Part shown: piece by piece, positions 1-7,952 of the stretch
Layout: every line of letters begins with the position of its first letter
How positions within the stretch are numbered: position 1 is the first letter of the stretch
Source: Lysobacteraceae bacterium PS02340
GTDB taxonomy: Bacteria > Pseudomonadota > Gammaproteobacteria > Xanthomonadales > Xanthomonadaceae
Direction: 5' to 3'
Length of the DNA: 64,000 bases
NCBI GenBank assembly: GCA_029959605.1
Contig: JASCOC010000007.1
Coordinates: 62,001-126,000 of the forward strand
Made by a program: the position numbers and the translations under genes
Notes under the pieces: generated by a model
The model's database searches: none
Told to the model about the DNA's origin: nothing
What the model saw: only the letters and a program-made list of their open reading frames with translations

Positions 1-2
1 TG

Positions 3-290
3 CCGCACCCCGTCGAGCCGGGTCGCATGGAGCAGGAGCTGGTGCTGTGGCTGCAGAAGCTCGACGTGGACGAGGAGCTCGATCGCCTCGACAGCCACGT
101 CGTCGAGATCCGCCGCGTGCTGGGCCAGCGCGAACCCCAGGGCCGGCGCCTGGATTTCCTGCTGCAGGAATTCAATCGCGAGGCCAATACGCTGGGTTCG
201 AAGTCAGTCGACCGCCGCAGCTCGCAGGCGGCGATCGAACTGAAAGTGCTGATCGACCAGATCCGCGAGCAGGTCCAGAACATCGAGTGA
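3..290 (+). CDS. yicC: YicC family endoribonuclease, C-terminal part (5' end outside window)
   Basis: This is the last 95 codons of a reading frame that is already open at the window edge and stops at 288-290. The visible residues match the conserved C-terminal DUF1732 block of YicC proteins: a helical, charged region with RLDFLLQEFNREANTLGSK followed by a final helix ending in QVQNIE. The YicC family (E. coli YicC) acts on RNA as a cytoplasmic endoribonuclease. The gene lies directly upstream of gmk, the usual order in many proteobacteria. Only the C-terminus is seen, so nothing can be said about its start or promoter. The family call is confident because the C-terminal motif is highly conserved. 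Confidence 0.9.
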   Translation, partial: PHPVEPGRMEQELVLWLQKLDVDEELDRLDSHVVEIRRVLGQREPQGRRLDFLLQEFNREANTLGSKSVDRRSSQAAIELKVLIDQIREQVQNIE

Positions 291-336
291 TCCCGCCCGG
301 GCCTGCCGGTCTCCGGCGCGGGCCCGCGTAAAGCGG

Positions 337-342
337 TACGAT
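337..342 (+). promoter_or_regulatory. Candidate -10 box for gmk
   Basis: TACGAT lies about 30 bases before the gmk GTG. The same hexamer is used as the -10 box before rpoZ in this window. No clear -35 element is seen 16-18 bases upstream, so this is a weak call. Confidence 0.3.
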
Positions 343-371
343 GCGCGGCCTTTCGAGCGCTGGAGACGGGC

Positions 372-1055
372 GTGACCCCCGAATCCCATCATTCCGCGGA
401 CACGCCGCCGATGCGCGGCACGCTGTTCATCGTCGCCGCGCCGTCGGGCGCCGGAAAATCCAGCATCGTCAACGCCTGTCTGGCGCGCGATCCGGACATC
501 GCCCTGTCGATCTCGTTCACCTCGCGCCTTGCGCGTCCGGGTGAGCGCCATGCCGAGCACTACCACTTCGTCGGCAAGGACGTGTTCCAGCAGATGATCG
601 ATGCCGGTGATTTCTTCGAGTACGCGCAGGTGCACGGCGACTGGAAGGGCACCGCGCGCCAGTCGGTTGAGCCGCAGCTCGCTGCCGGCAAGGACGTGCT
701 GCTGGAGATCGACTGGCAGGGCGCGCGCCAGGTGCGCGACAAGGTGCCCGAAGCCGTAAGCGTCTTCATCCTGCCGCCGTCGCGCGAAGCGCTGGACCAG
801 CGCATGCGCAAGCGCGGCCAGGACAGCGAGGCGGTGATGGCCCAGCGGCTCGCGGCCGCGCAGGAAGAGATGTCGCACTACGACGAGTTCGACTACGTCG
901 TGGTCAACGAGGATTTCGACACCGCCGTGGCCGAGATGTGCGCGATCTTCCGCGCCAGCCGGCTGCGCCGCGAACGCCAGGCCGAGCGCCACGCCGCGCT
1001 GATCGCGCGTCTGCTGCGCGAAGAAGCGGCTGTCCCGGCGTCGAACGCAGGCTAA
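372..1055 (+). CDS. gmk: Guanylate kinase
   Basis: Catalyses ATP + GMP to ADP + GDP in the cytoplasm, an essential step of guanine nucleotide supply. The P-loop APSGAGKSS is near residue 22, followed by the GMP-binding region (SISFTSRLARPGE, then the YHFV and FFEYAQVHGDWKGT blocks) and the lid/ADP region with R-M-R-K-R-G. The 227-residue length is normal with a short N-terminal extension. I chose the GTG at 372 because GGAG lies six bases upstream. An ATG at 411, just before the catalytic domain, is an alternative with no visible ribosome binding site. It is followed by rpoZ, and the gmk-rpoZ-spoT order is typical of gammaproteobacteria. Confidence 0.96.
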   Translation: MTPESHHSADTPPMRGTLFIVAAPSGAGKSSIVNACLARDPDIALSISFTSRLARPGERHAEHYHFVGKDVFQQMIDAGDFFEYAQVHGDWKGTARQSVEPQLAAGKDVLLEIDWQGARQVRDKVPEAVSVFILPPSREALDQRMRKRGQDSEAVMAQRLAAAQEEMSHYDEFDYVVVNEDFDTAVAEMCAIFRASRLRRERQAERHAALIARLLREEAAVPASNAG

Positions 1056-1079
1056 CTGATTGATTCATATAGCCGGCGC

Positions 1080-1108
1080 TTGCGTCGGCATGGGCCCGGC
1101 GCTACGAT
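1080..1108 (+). promoter_or_regulatory. Sigma-70-type promoter of rpoZ
   Basis: TTGCGT at 1080-1085 and TACGAT at 1103-1108 are separated by 17 bases. The predicted transcription start lies about 45 bases before the rpoZ ATG. Both hexamers and the spacing fit a housekeeping promoter. Confidence 0.55.
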
Positions 1109-1161
1109 GCGCGACCCTTTTTCGTCAATTCGCGCGGCCGATCCGGTCGCCGGGAGCCCGT

Positions 1162-1464
1162 ATGGCCCGCATCACCGTAGAAGATTGCCTGGAAGTCGTC
1201 GACAACCGCTTCGAGCTGGTCATGCTGGCCGCACGTCGCGCCCGCCAGCTCGCCAATGGCGTGGAATCGCAGCTCGACAACAGCGAGAACGACGACAAGC
1301 CGACCGTGCTGGCACTGCGCGAGATCGCCGCGCGCCGCATCGATCAGCCATTCATCGACGCCGTCGACAAGTCCGAGCGCGAGCGTAAGGAACGCGAGGC
1401 GCTGGAATGGGCCGCTGCCGAAGTCGTGGCCGACGAGGACATGGGCAAGGGCGACGATCTCTGA
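1162..1464 (+). CDS. rpoZ: DNA-directed RNA polymerase subunit omega
   Basis: The omega subunit helps fold and assemble the beta' subunit of RNA polymerase and takes part in ppGpp binding. The 100-residue protein begins [20 protein letters not shown], the canonical omega N-terminus, and continues with the conserved ARQL and [11 protein letters not shown] blocks. The reading frame is open further upstream, but the ATG at 1162 is preceded by GGGAG (1152-1156) and matches the family start exactly. It is followed by a clear hairpin terminator and then spoT. The neighbourhood of omega and SpoT is widely conserved and fits a shared link to the stringent response. Confidence 0.97.
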   Translation: MARITVEDCLEVVDNRFELVMLAARRARQLANGVESQLDNSENDDKPTVLALREIAARRIDQPFIDAVDKSERERKEREALEWAAAEVVADEDMGKGDDL

Positions 1465-1505
1465 TCCGCCTGCCGCGCGCCTGAGGCGCGCCGCCCGGTA
1501 TTCCG

Positions 1506-1530
1506 ACGACCCCGCTCCGGCGGGGTCGTT
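1506..1530 (+). terminator. Intrinsic terminator after rpoZ
   Basis: A perfect 9-bp stem (ACGACCCCG at 1506-1514, CGGGGTCGT at 1521-1529) with a six-base loop lies 41 bases after the rpoZ stop. A short T-rich stretch follows. Confidence 0.65.
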
Positions 1531-1579
1531 GCGTTTGTGCGGTACGCGCGCGCAGCCGCGTTGCCGTATGCGGATGTGG

Positions 1580-1608
1580 TTCCCAAAGTACGACTGTGCC
1601 CGTAGGCT
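1580..1608 (+). promoter_or_regulatory. Candidate spoT promoter giving a leaderless or near-leaderless mRNA
   Basis: TTCCCA (1580-1585) and TAGGCT (1603-1608) are spaced by 17 bases. The -10 box ends six bases before the spoT ATG, which has no visible Shine-Dalgarno sequence. Transcription from here would start at or next to the A of the ATG. Confidence 0.35.
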
Positions 1609-1614
1609 TCGTGG

Positions 1615-3786
1615 ATGACGCCCGCCGCACCCGCCACTGCCCCTGTATTGCCCGATATCCCCGCGGATGACGCGGTGCCCGAGTACATGCGCGTGCTCGA
1701 GTGGGCGGCGCAGTATCTGCCCGACGAACAACGCGCGCAGCTGCGTCGTGCCTGGTCGGTCGGTGCGGCCGCGCATGCGGGCCAGATGCGCAAGTCCGGC
1801 GAGCCCTACATCACTCATCCGGTCGCGGTGGCCGTGGTGCTGGCCGAGCAGAAGGTCGACATCGAGACGCTCGTCGCGGCGATCCTGCACGACACCATCG
1901 AAGACACGCCGCTGACCCGCGAAGCGCTGGCCTCGGCATTCGGCGAGACCGTCGCCGAGCTGGTGGAAGGCGTCACCAAACTCGACAAGCTCAACTTCGG
2001 CAGTCGCCAGGAAGCGGACGCGGAGAGCTTCCGCAAGATGATGCTGGCGATGGCGCGCGATCTGCGCGTGATCCTGATCAAGCTCGCCGACCGCCTGCAC
2101 AACATGCGCACCCTCGGCGCGCAGCCGGGACCGTCGCGCGAGCGCATCGCGCGCGAAACGCTCGACATCTACGCGCCGATCGCCCAGCGCCTGGGCATGA
2201 ACAAGATCAAGGCCGAGCTGCAGGATCTCGGCTTCCACGCGCTGTATCCGATCCGGCACATGGTGCTGGAGCGGCGCATCCGCAACCAGCCGCTGGTACG
2301 TCGCGAAGCGCTGGCGAGCATCGAGGCGCAACTCGCGCAGCGGCTCACCAGCGCAGGCCTGCAGTACCGGCTCGTGGGGCGGGTGAAATCGCCGTGGAGC
2401 ATCTACAACAAGATGCAGGGCGAAGGCAAAACCTTCACCCAGGTCATGGACGTGTTCGGTTATCGGATCATCGTCGGCAACGCGGCCGACTGTTATCACG
2501 CGCTCGGCATCGCGCATTCGGTGTTCAAGCCACTCGACGGGCGCTTCCGCGATTTCATCGCGATCCCCAAGGCCAACGGCTACCAGTCGCTGCACACGGT
2601 GCTGTTCGGGCCCTACGGCGCGCCGATCGAAGTGCAGATCCGCACCGAGGAAATGGAACTGATCGCCGAGCGCGGCATCGCCGCGCACTGGGCCTACAAG
2701 CACGGCGGCGACGGTCCGAACAGTGCGCAGTCACGCGCGCACACGTGGATCGCCGGGCTGCTCGAATCGCAGCGGGCGACCGGCTCGTCGCTGGAGTTCC
2801 TCGAGAACGTCAAGGTCGATCTGTTCCCGGACGAGGTCTACCTGTTCACGCCCAAGGGCGACATCATGTCGCTGCCGCGCAATTCGACCGCGCTGGATTT
2901 CGCGTACGCGGTGCACACCGACATCGGCAACCAGGCGGTGGCCGCGCGCGTCGACGGCAAGCTGGTGCCGCTGCGCACGATGCTGTCGAGCGGGCAGCGG
3001 GTGGAGATCGTCACCGCGAAATCCTCGATGCCGCGTCCGCAGTGGCTGGAATTCGTCGTCACCGGCAAGGCCCGCACCGCGATCCGCGCGCAGCTCAAGC
3101 ATCTGCAGCACGAGGACGCGGTGCAGCTCGGTCATCGCATGCTCGACCGCGCGCTGGAACTGCTCGGCACCTCGCTCGACCGGCTGCCGCAGGAGCGCCT
3201 CGACGCGTATCTGGTCGAAGCGAAATATCCGCGGCTCGAAGAACTCATGGCCGACATCGCGCTGGGCAACTGGATGCCGGCGCAGGTGGCGCTCGCGCTC
3301 GCGCAGCACGATGGCGGCGTGCCGACCGAGCAGATCGCGCGCGCCGGCGAGACGATCCGCATCCGCGGCGACGAACGCGGTGTGATCACGTTCGCCAACT
3401 GCTGCATGCCGATTCCCGGCGACGACATCATGGGCTACCACACCACCGGCCGCGGCATCGTGGTGCATCGCGTGGATTGCCCGAACGTCGCCGAGTTCCG
3501 CAAGTCGCCCGAGCGCTGGGTCGCGATCGACTGGGACCGCGAGGTCGTCGGCGACTACAACGTTGCGTTGCGCATCGAGGTCGAGAACCATCCCGGCGTG
3601 CTCGCGCAGGTGGCTGCGGCGATCGCACGCGTGCATTCCAACATCGACGGCGTGGAGTATCTGGAACGCGACAGCACCATCGCCGCGATCCGCTTCTCGA
3701 TCGAGGTCAAGGGCCGCAAGCACCTGGCCGAAGTAATCCGGCGGACACGCCGCCTGCCGGTTGTGCACGGCGTCCAGCGGATGTAA
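1615..3786 (+). CDS. spoT: Bifunctional (p)ppGpp synthetase/hydrolase SpoT
   Basis: Makes and degrades the alarmone (p)ppGpp in the cytoplasm. Domains in order: HD hydrolase with the intact HDTIED motif near residue 92 and the DRLHNMRTL block; synthetase with FGYRII near residue 282, ANGYQSLHT and EVQIRT; TGS domain starting near residue 400 (LFTPKGD); and a C-terminal ACT domain from about residue 645. The intact HD motif separates it from the second homologue in this window (relA), whose HD motif is lost. The 723-residue length is usual. The ATG at 1615 has no clear ribosome binding site but sits just behind a -10-like box. ridA and recG follow, as in many relatives. Confidence 0.96.
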   Translation: MTPAAPATAPVLPDIPADDAVPEYMRVLEWAAQYLPDEQRAQLRRAWSVGAAAHAGQMRKSGEPYITHPVAVAVVLAEQKVDIETLVAAILHDTIEDTPLTREALASAFGETVAELVEGVTKLDKLNFGSRQEADAESFRKMMLAMARDLRVILIKLADRLHNMRTLGAQPGPSRERIARETLDIYAPIAQRLGMNKIKAELQDLGFHALYPIRHMVLERRIRNQPLVRREALASIEAQLAQRLTSAGLQYRLVGRVKSPWSIYNKMQGEGKTFTQVMDVFGYRIIVGNAADCYHALGIAHSVFKPLDGRFRDFIAIPKANGYQSLHTVLFGPYGAPIEVQIRTEEMELIAERGIAAHWAYKHGGDGPNSAQSRAHTWIAGLLESQRATGSSLEFLENVKVDLFPDEVYLFTPKGDIMSLPRNSTALDFAYAVHTDIGNQAVAARVDGKLVPLRTMLSSGQRVEIVTAKSSMPRPQWLEFVVTGKARTAIRAQLKHLQHEDAVQLGHRMLDRALELLGTSLDRLPQERLDAYLVEAKYPRLEELMADIALGNWMPAQVALALAQHDGGVPTEQIARAGETIRIRGDERGVITFANCCMPIPGDDIMGYHTTGRGIVVHRVDCPNVAEFRKSPERWVAIDWDREVVGDYNVALRIEVENHPGVLAQVAAAIARVHSNIDGVEYLERDSTIAAIRFSIEVKGRKHLAEVIRRTRRLPVVHGVQRM

Positions 3787-3814
3787 TCCGAACCGCGGCG
3801 CGGCATGCGCCCGT

Positions 3815-3820
3815 TAGAAT
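3815..3820 (+). promoter_or_regulatory. Candidate -10 box for ridA
   Basis: TAGAAT lies 29 bases before the ridA ATG, within the short spoT-ridA gap. No convincing -35 element is visible, so ridA may also be read through from spoT. Confidence 0.3.
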
Positions 3821-3849
3821 GCGGGCTTTCCCGTCGCCGGAGTTCCACG

Positions 3850-4233
3850 ATGCCCCGCACGCCCATTTCCACGACCGATGCGCCCGCCGCGATCGGTCCG
3901 TATTCGCAGGCCGTCCGCGCCGGCGACACCGTGTACTTCTCGGGCCAGATTCCGCTCGACCCGGCCACCGGCGAGATCGTCGCCGGCGACATCACCGCAC
4001 AGGCGCGTCGCGCGTTCGACAACCTCAAGGCGGTGGCCATCGCGGCCGGCGGCAGCCTCGAAGACATCGTGCGCGTCGGGCTGTACGTCACCGATCTGGG
4101 CGAGTTCGCGCAGGTCAACGCGGTGATGGCGGAATACTTCGCATCGCCGTATCCCGCGCGCTCCACCATCGAAGTGCCGGCGTTGCCGAAGGGCGCGCGC
4201 TTCGAGGTCGATGCGGTGATGGTGCTCGGCTGA
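3850..4233 (+). CDS. ridA: RidA family reactive enamine/imine deaminase
   Basis: RidA (YjgF/YER057c/UK114 family) hydrolyses reactive 2-aminoacrylate and related enamine/imine intermediates released by PLP enzymes and so protects PLP-dependent enzymes in the cytoplasm. The 127-residue protein shows the family landmarks: AAIGPYSQAV near the N-terminus, YFSGQIPLDP, and the C-terminal block with ALPKGARFEVDAV, which carries the conserved arginine expected to bind the substrate carboxylate. The frame is open upstream, but the ATG at 3850 gives the standard family N-terminus. It sits between spoT and recG with 16 bases to recG, so co-transcription with recG is likely. Confidence 0.95.
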   Translation: MPRTPISTTDAPAAIGPYSQAVRAGDTVYFSGQIPLDPATGEIVAGDITAQARRAFDNLKAVAIAAGGSLEDIVRVGLYVTDLGEFAQVNAVMAEYFASPYPARSTIEVPALPKGARFEVDAVMVLG

Positions 4234-4249
4234 GGGCCAGCGCCCCCGT

Positions 4250-6358
4250 ATGAGCCGGTCCGGTATCCACGCGCCGACGCTCGCCGATGCGGGCCAGACG
4301 CCGGTGTCCGCGTTGTCGGGCGTCGGGCCGAAGGTCTCGGAGAAGCTCACTGCGCGCGGGCTCGCGACGATCGGCGATCTGTGGCTGCATCTGCCGCGCC
4401 AGTACGAGGACCGCACCCACGTCACGCCGATCCGCCATCTGCGCGGCGGCGTGCCGGCGCAGATCGAAGGCACGGTCGAAGCGGTCGAAAAGGGGTTCCG
4501 GCGTCGGCCGATGCTGCGCGTCGCGATCTCCGACGGGTCCGGCGGCACGCTGGTGCTGCGCTTCTTCCATTTCCGTGCCGCCCAGGTCGCGCAGCTCGCC
4601 GTGGGCACGCGGCTGTGCTGTTTCGGCACGCCGCGACCCGGTCAGCAGGGTCTGGAAATCGTGCATCCGAGTTATCGCGTGCTCGACGATGACGCGATCA
4701 CGGTGCTCGACGATCGCCTCGATCCGGTCTATCCCGCGATCGAAGGCGTCGGCCCGCAGATGCTGCGTCGGCTGGTCGGACAGGCGCTCGACCGGCTGCC
4801 CGGCGATGCCGCGCTCGAACTGTTGCCCGGTGACGCGCTGGAGTCGCTCGGCATGCCGACGCTGCGCGATGCGCTGCTGTACGTGCATCGGCCGCCGAGC
4901 GGCGCGGACATCGGAATGTTGGCCTCGGGTCGTCATCCCGCCCAGCGTCGGCTGGTACTCGAGGAAATGCTTGCCCACCACTTGAGCCTGCGTCGGCAAC
5001 GCATCGCGCTGCAGGCGCATCGTGCGCCGGCGCTGCGCCCGGGCGCGCTCGCCGCCGCGTTGCAGGCCTCGCTGCCGTTCGCGCTGACCGGCGCGCAGTC
5101 CCGTGTGCATCGCGAGCTGCTGATCGATCTGGCCCGGCGCAAGCCGATGCTGCGATTGGTGCAGGGGGATGTCGGCAGCGGCAAGACCGTCGTCGCCGCG
5201 CTGGCGGCTGCCGCTGCGATCGATGGCGGTCGTCAGGCCGCGTTGATGGCGCCGACCGAATTGCTGGCCGAACAGCACGCGCAGAACCTGCGGGCCTGGT
5301 TCGAGCCATTGGGCGTGCGTGTGGCCTGGCTCGCCGGCAAGGTCACCGGACGCGCGCGCGCGGCGGTGCTGGCCGACATCGCGTCTGGCGCAACGCCGCT
5401 GGTGGTCGGTACGCACGCCCTGATGCAGGCCAGCGTCGCCTTCCACGACCTCGCGCTCGCCATCGTCGACGAGCAGCACCGTTTCGGCGTGCACCAGCGC
5501 CTCGCGCTGCGCGACAAGGGCGCGGGCGGAGATCGCGTGCCGCACCAGCTGGTGATGACCGCGACACCCATTCCGCGCACGCTGGCGATGTCGGCCTACG
5601 CCGATCTCGACGTCTCCGCGATCGACGAACTGCCCCCCGGTCGCACGCCGGTGCAGACGGTCGTATTGAGCAGCGAGCGACGGCCCGCCCTGATCGAACG
5701 CATCCGCCACGCCTGCGCCGACGGTCGTCAGGCGTATTGGGTATGCACGTTGATCGACGATTCCGATGAAGTCGTCGCGCAGGCGGCGCAGACGACGTTC
5801 GAACAGCTCTCCGCCGCGCTGCCCGAGCTCCGTGTCGCGCTCGTGCATGGACGCATGAAGCCGGCTGCCAAGCAGGACGCGATGCGCGCGTTCAAGCAGG
5901 GCGAAGTCGATCTGCTGGTGGCGACGACCGTCATCGAAGTCGGTGTCGACGTGCCCAACGCCTCGCTGATGGTGATCGAGAACGCCGAGCGTCTCGGTCT
6001 CGCGCAGCTGCATCAGCTGCGCGGCCGCGTGGGGCGGGGCAGCGCCGCATCGAGTTGCGTGTTGCTCTACCAGGCGCCGCTGTCGCGGATGGCGCGCGAG
6101 CGTCTGGACACCATGCGCACGACGAGCGACGGCTTCGTCATCGCCGAAAAAGACCTCGCGCTGCGCGGCCCGGGCGAACTGCTCGGCACCCGCCAGACCG
6201 GCCTGGCCGAATTCCGCCTGGCCGATCTCGCGCGCGACGCCGACCTGTTGCCGGATGTCCATCGGATCGGCGACGCGATGCTCGTTGCGCAACCGGCGCT
6301 GGCCGATCGCGTGGTGTCGCGCTGGATCGGGAGCGCCACCCGCTACGCAGCCGCCTGA
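4250..6358 (+). CDS. recG: ATP-dependent DNA helicase RecG
   Basis: Branch-migrating helicase that remodels stalled replication forks and processes recombination intermediates. The N-terminal wedge domain (HhH-like GVGPKVSEKL, then an OB fold to about residue 170) is followed by superfamily 2 motor domains. Walker A GDVGSGKT is near residue 306, the DEQH box near residue 407, motif III TATPIPRTLA, motif V TTVIEVGVDVPNA, and motif VI QLRGRVGRG. The C-terminal GPGELLGTRQTG block is the RecG-specific TRG wedge. The length of 702 residues is typical. The ATG at 4250 follows ridA by 16 bases. It is the last gene of the gmk-to-recG block. Confidence 0.96.
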   Translation: MSRSGIHAPTLADAGQTPVSALSGVGPKVSEKLTARGLATIGDLWLHLPRQYEDRTHVTPIRHLRGGVPAQIEGTVEAVEKGFRRRPMLRVAISDGSGGTLVLRFFHFRAAQVAQLAVGTRLCCFGTPRPGQQGLEIVHPSYRVLDDDAITVLDDRLDPVYPAIEGVGPQMLRRLVGQALDRLPGDAALELLPGDALESLGMPTLRDALLYVHRPPSGADIGMLASGRHPAQRRLVLEEMLAHHLSLRRQRIALQAHRAPALRPGALAAALQASLPFALTGAQSRVHRELLIDLARRKPMLRLVQGDVGSGKTVVAALAAAAAIDGGRQAALMAPTELLAEQHAQNLRAWFEPLGVRVAWLAGKVTGRARAAVLADIASGATPLVVGTHALMQASVAFHDLALAIVDEQHRFGVHQRLALRDKGAGGDRVPHQLVMTATPIPRTLAMSAYADLDVSAIDELPPGRTPVQTVVLSSERRPALIERIRHACADGRQAYWVCTLIDDSDEVVAQAAQTTFEQLSAALPELRVALVHGRMKPAAKQDAMRAFKQGEVDLLVATTVIEVGVDVPNASLMVIENAERLGLAQLHQLRGRVGRGSAASSCVLLYQAPLSRMARERLDTMRTTSDGFVIAEKDLALRGPGELLGTRQTGLAEFRLADLARDADLLPDVHRIGDAMLVAQPALADRVVSRWIGSATRYAAA

Positions 6359-6386
6359 ATAGGTTGTGTATCTGGTACAACGGCGG

Positions 6387-6403
6387 CTGTGGAGTCTTCA
6401 CAG
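6387..6403. promoter_or_regulatory. Small dyad (CTGTG-N7-CACAG) upstream of the RcsB-like regulator
   Basis: An inverted repeat of 5 bp arms around seven bases lies in the 203-base gap between recG and the response regulator. It could be an operator, but a short dyad can occur by chance. A GATAAT hexamer at 6494-6499, 62 bases before the regulator start, is a possible -10 box without a matching -35. I see no gene in this gap. Confidence 0.25.
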
Positions 6404-6561
6404 TTTCATCACATCCGAGAAATACCGTAGGAATTCACGCAGCAAGTGTGCCTTTCGTCACATTTTGCTGCCCGGTATCCCTGCAGCGGACGGGATAATT
6501 CTGAGACGTTAGACATCACCGGAAGGCGGGTCCGGCCCCCGACATGCCCAGGGAGGGACAG

Positions 6562-7215
6562 ATGGAAACCCAGTTGCGTATTTTCATCGCTGACGATCAT
6601 CCATTTACGCTCGCCGGTGTGCGCGCCGAAATCGAACGGGCCGGCGAGCCGTTCGTAGTCGCCGGCGAAGCTTCGAACGGTGCCGTCCTGCTCAAACTGC
6701 TGGAGGCATCACGTCCAGGCGATCTGCTGGTCACGGATTTTTCGATGCGGGGCCCGCAGCTTCGCGATTGCGACGGACTGCCGCTGCTGTTGACCCTGCG
6801 CCGCCAGTTTCCGGCACTGCCGATCATCGTGCTGACCGAGGTCGAGAATCCGGCGATGCTGCGCGCGATGGTGGATGCCGGTGTGCGCGGCCTGGTCGAC
6901 AAGATTTCGGCCCGCAACGAACTGCTCACCGCAATCCAGAAAGTTGCCTCGGGACGCATCCATTTCTGCCGCGCGATGCGCGCGGTGCTCGATCAGGCGG
7001 GCGGACTCGACAAGCCGCAGGTCCGCATCTCACCCCACGAAGCCGAGGTCGTGCGCCTGTTCGTCGGCGGCCTGACCGTCAGCGAAATCGCGGTGCGTCT
7101 CTCGCGCAGCGTCAAGACCATCAGCCGGCAGAAGAACGACGCGATGCACAAGCTGGGTCTCGACAACAACAGCCAACTGTATGCGTACGCGCGCGATCAC
7201 GGCTTGACCTCCTGA
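6562..7215 (+). CDS. RcsB-like LuxR/NarL-family response regulator
   Basis: A two-component transcription factor of 217 residues. The receiver domain (1-125) has the acidic pair in IADDHP, the phospho-acceptor aspartate in LLVTDFSM, and the conserved threonine and lysine in VLTEVENPA and GLVDK. The C-terminal LuxR-type helix-turn-helix carries SPHEAEVVRLFVGGLTVSEI, then RSVKTISRQKNDAMHKLG. The layout and many residues follow E. coli RcsB, including SVKTIS and an AM-KLG recognition helix. The start is set by AGGGAGGG at 6550-6557 before the ATG at 6562; an ATG at 6544 precedes that site. No histidine kinase is next to it, so it is an orphan regulator here. The adhesin directly downstream is the obvious candidate target. 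Confidence 0.85.
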   Translation: METQLRIFIADDHPFTLAGVRAEIERAGEPFVVAGEASNGAVLLKLLEASRPGDLLVTDFSMRGPQLRDCDGLPLLLTLRRQFPALPIIVLTEVENPAMLRAMVDAGVRGLVDKISARNELLTAIQKVASGRIHFCRAMRAVLDQAGGLDKPQVRISPHEAEVVRLFVGGLTVSEIAVRLSRSVKTISRQKNDAMHKLGLDNNSQLYAYARDHGLTS

Positions 7216-7242
7216 CGACATACCGGAATGCGCCCCCGGTTT

Positions 7243-7256
7243 TGAGAATAGTCTGA
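7243..7256 (+). promoter_or_regulatory. Candidate Rcs-like box upstream of the adhesin
   Basis: TGAGAATAGTCTGA matches 10 of 14 positions of the enterobacterial RcsAB box consensus TAAGAATATTCCTA. It lies between the RcsB-like regulator gene and the adhesin gene, about 160 bases before the adhesin ATG. The match is by eye; whether this regulator uses an Rcs-type site is inference. Confidence 0.3.
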
Positions 7257-7297
7257 TTCCTGCTTTTTCGACCCCCTGATTATCTGATCGCGTCGAG

Positions 7298-7345
7298 ACA
7301 CGTCCACGTGTTTCGCGATCGATTAGACGGACAGGGGGCTGTCCG
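7298..7345. promoter_or_regulatory. Two inverted repeats in the adhesin 5' region
   Basis: ACACG-N4-CGTGT at 7298-7311 and CGGACAG-N4-CTGTCCG at 7328-7345 are perfect palindromic arms. They may be operators or RNA hairpins in the leader. The second has a 7-bp stem with a GGGG loop and no T tract, so it is not a standard terminator. The rest of the 200-base gap shows no gene. Confidence 0.35.
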
Positions 7346-7415
7346 GCACGTCGCCTCGAAGCGGCTGCCGCGTCCCTCTGTCGCCCACCAGGCAACGCAG
7401 AGGGAGAGGACGCAG

Positions 7416-7913
7416 ATGAATCGCATTTTCCGCAAGGTGTGGAACCGGGCGCTGGGCGTCGTGGTGGTGGCATCGGAACTTGCAAGGGGGCGCGGCGCCG
7501 ATGTGCAGGCAGGGCGCGCGCATTGCATGCCGGCGATCTCGATTCTGGCGGCAGCACTGTTGTGCGCAGGTAACGCGTCCGCGCAGGACGAGACGGCTGC
7601 GACGCGCGACGACGCGGAGACGATCGCAAAAGCCGTCGAGCAGCACCTGCAGTCGCAGGACGATGCTGCCAACGACCGGGCGTCTTCCCTGCTGTTCACC
7701 AGCGACATGATGTCTACAGCCGCCCAGTCGCGCTCGATCATGGGGGGCGGTTCCGTCACGCCGATGGGCGTGATCAATCCAGGTGGGCTGACGGGCGGTA
7801 CGTTGCCCGGCCTGGTCAACTATCTGCAACAGTTTCTGATCGGTGGCAATTACCAGCAGTGCGGATTGCTGGGAAACGGCCAGTTGCTGCCGGATGAGTG
7901 CCTGACCATCTAG
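7416..7913 (+). CDS. YadA-like trimeric autotransporter adhesin, N-terminal fragment with extended signal peptide (ends at in-frame TAG)
   Basis: The 165-residue product begins with MNRIFRKVWN and continues with VVVASELARG, the extended signal peptide region (ESPR) typical of type V secreted adhesins. A hydrophobic core (ISILAAALLCAG) follows, with likely cleavage after NASA. The mature part is short, Gly/Leu-rich and ends LPDECLTI before TAG. The ATG at 7416 is preceded by GGGAGAGGA; upstream in-frame starts lack such a site. The open frame resumes immediately after the TAG in the same frame and encodes the adhesin body. This piece is therefore best read as the 5' part of a single gene broken by a nonsense codon, or one that is read through. 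Alone it has no membrane anchor. Confidence 0.75.
   Translation: MNRIFRKVWNRALGVVVVASELARGRGADVQAGRAHCMPAISILAAALLCAGNASAQDETAATRDDAETIAKAVEQHLQSQDDAANDRASSLLFTSDMMSTAAQSRSIMGGGSVTPMGVINPGGLTGGTLPGLVNYLQQFLIGGNYQQCGLLGNGQLLPDECLTI
7911..7913 (+). other. In-frame amber codon splitting the adhesin gene
   Basis: TAG at 7911-7913 is followed, in the same frame, by 2,140 sense codons to the TAA at 14334-14336. The next codons are CGT GCA AAC. No shift of frame is needed to join the two parts. A sequencing error, a recent nonsense mutation, or amber readthrough are all possible. Confidence 0.8.
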
Positions 7914-7952
7914 CGTGCAAACTTTAGATACTCGTTTACCGGCGTCAATCTG

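Noticed and set aside
1701..4253. An 850-codon plus-strand frame across spoT, ridA and the start of recG
   Set aside because: It is out of frame with three recognisable genes and gives an Arg/Ala-rich sequence typical of frame-shifted high-GC DNA.
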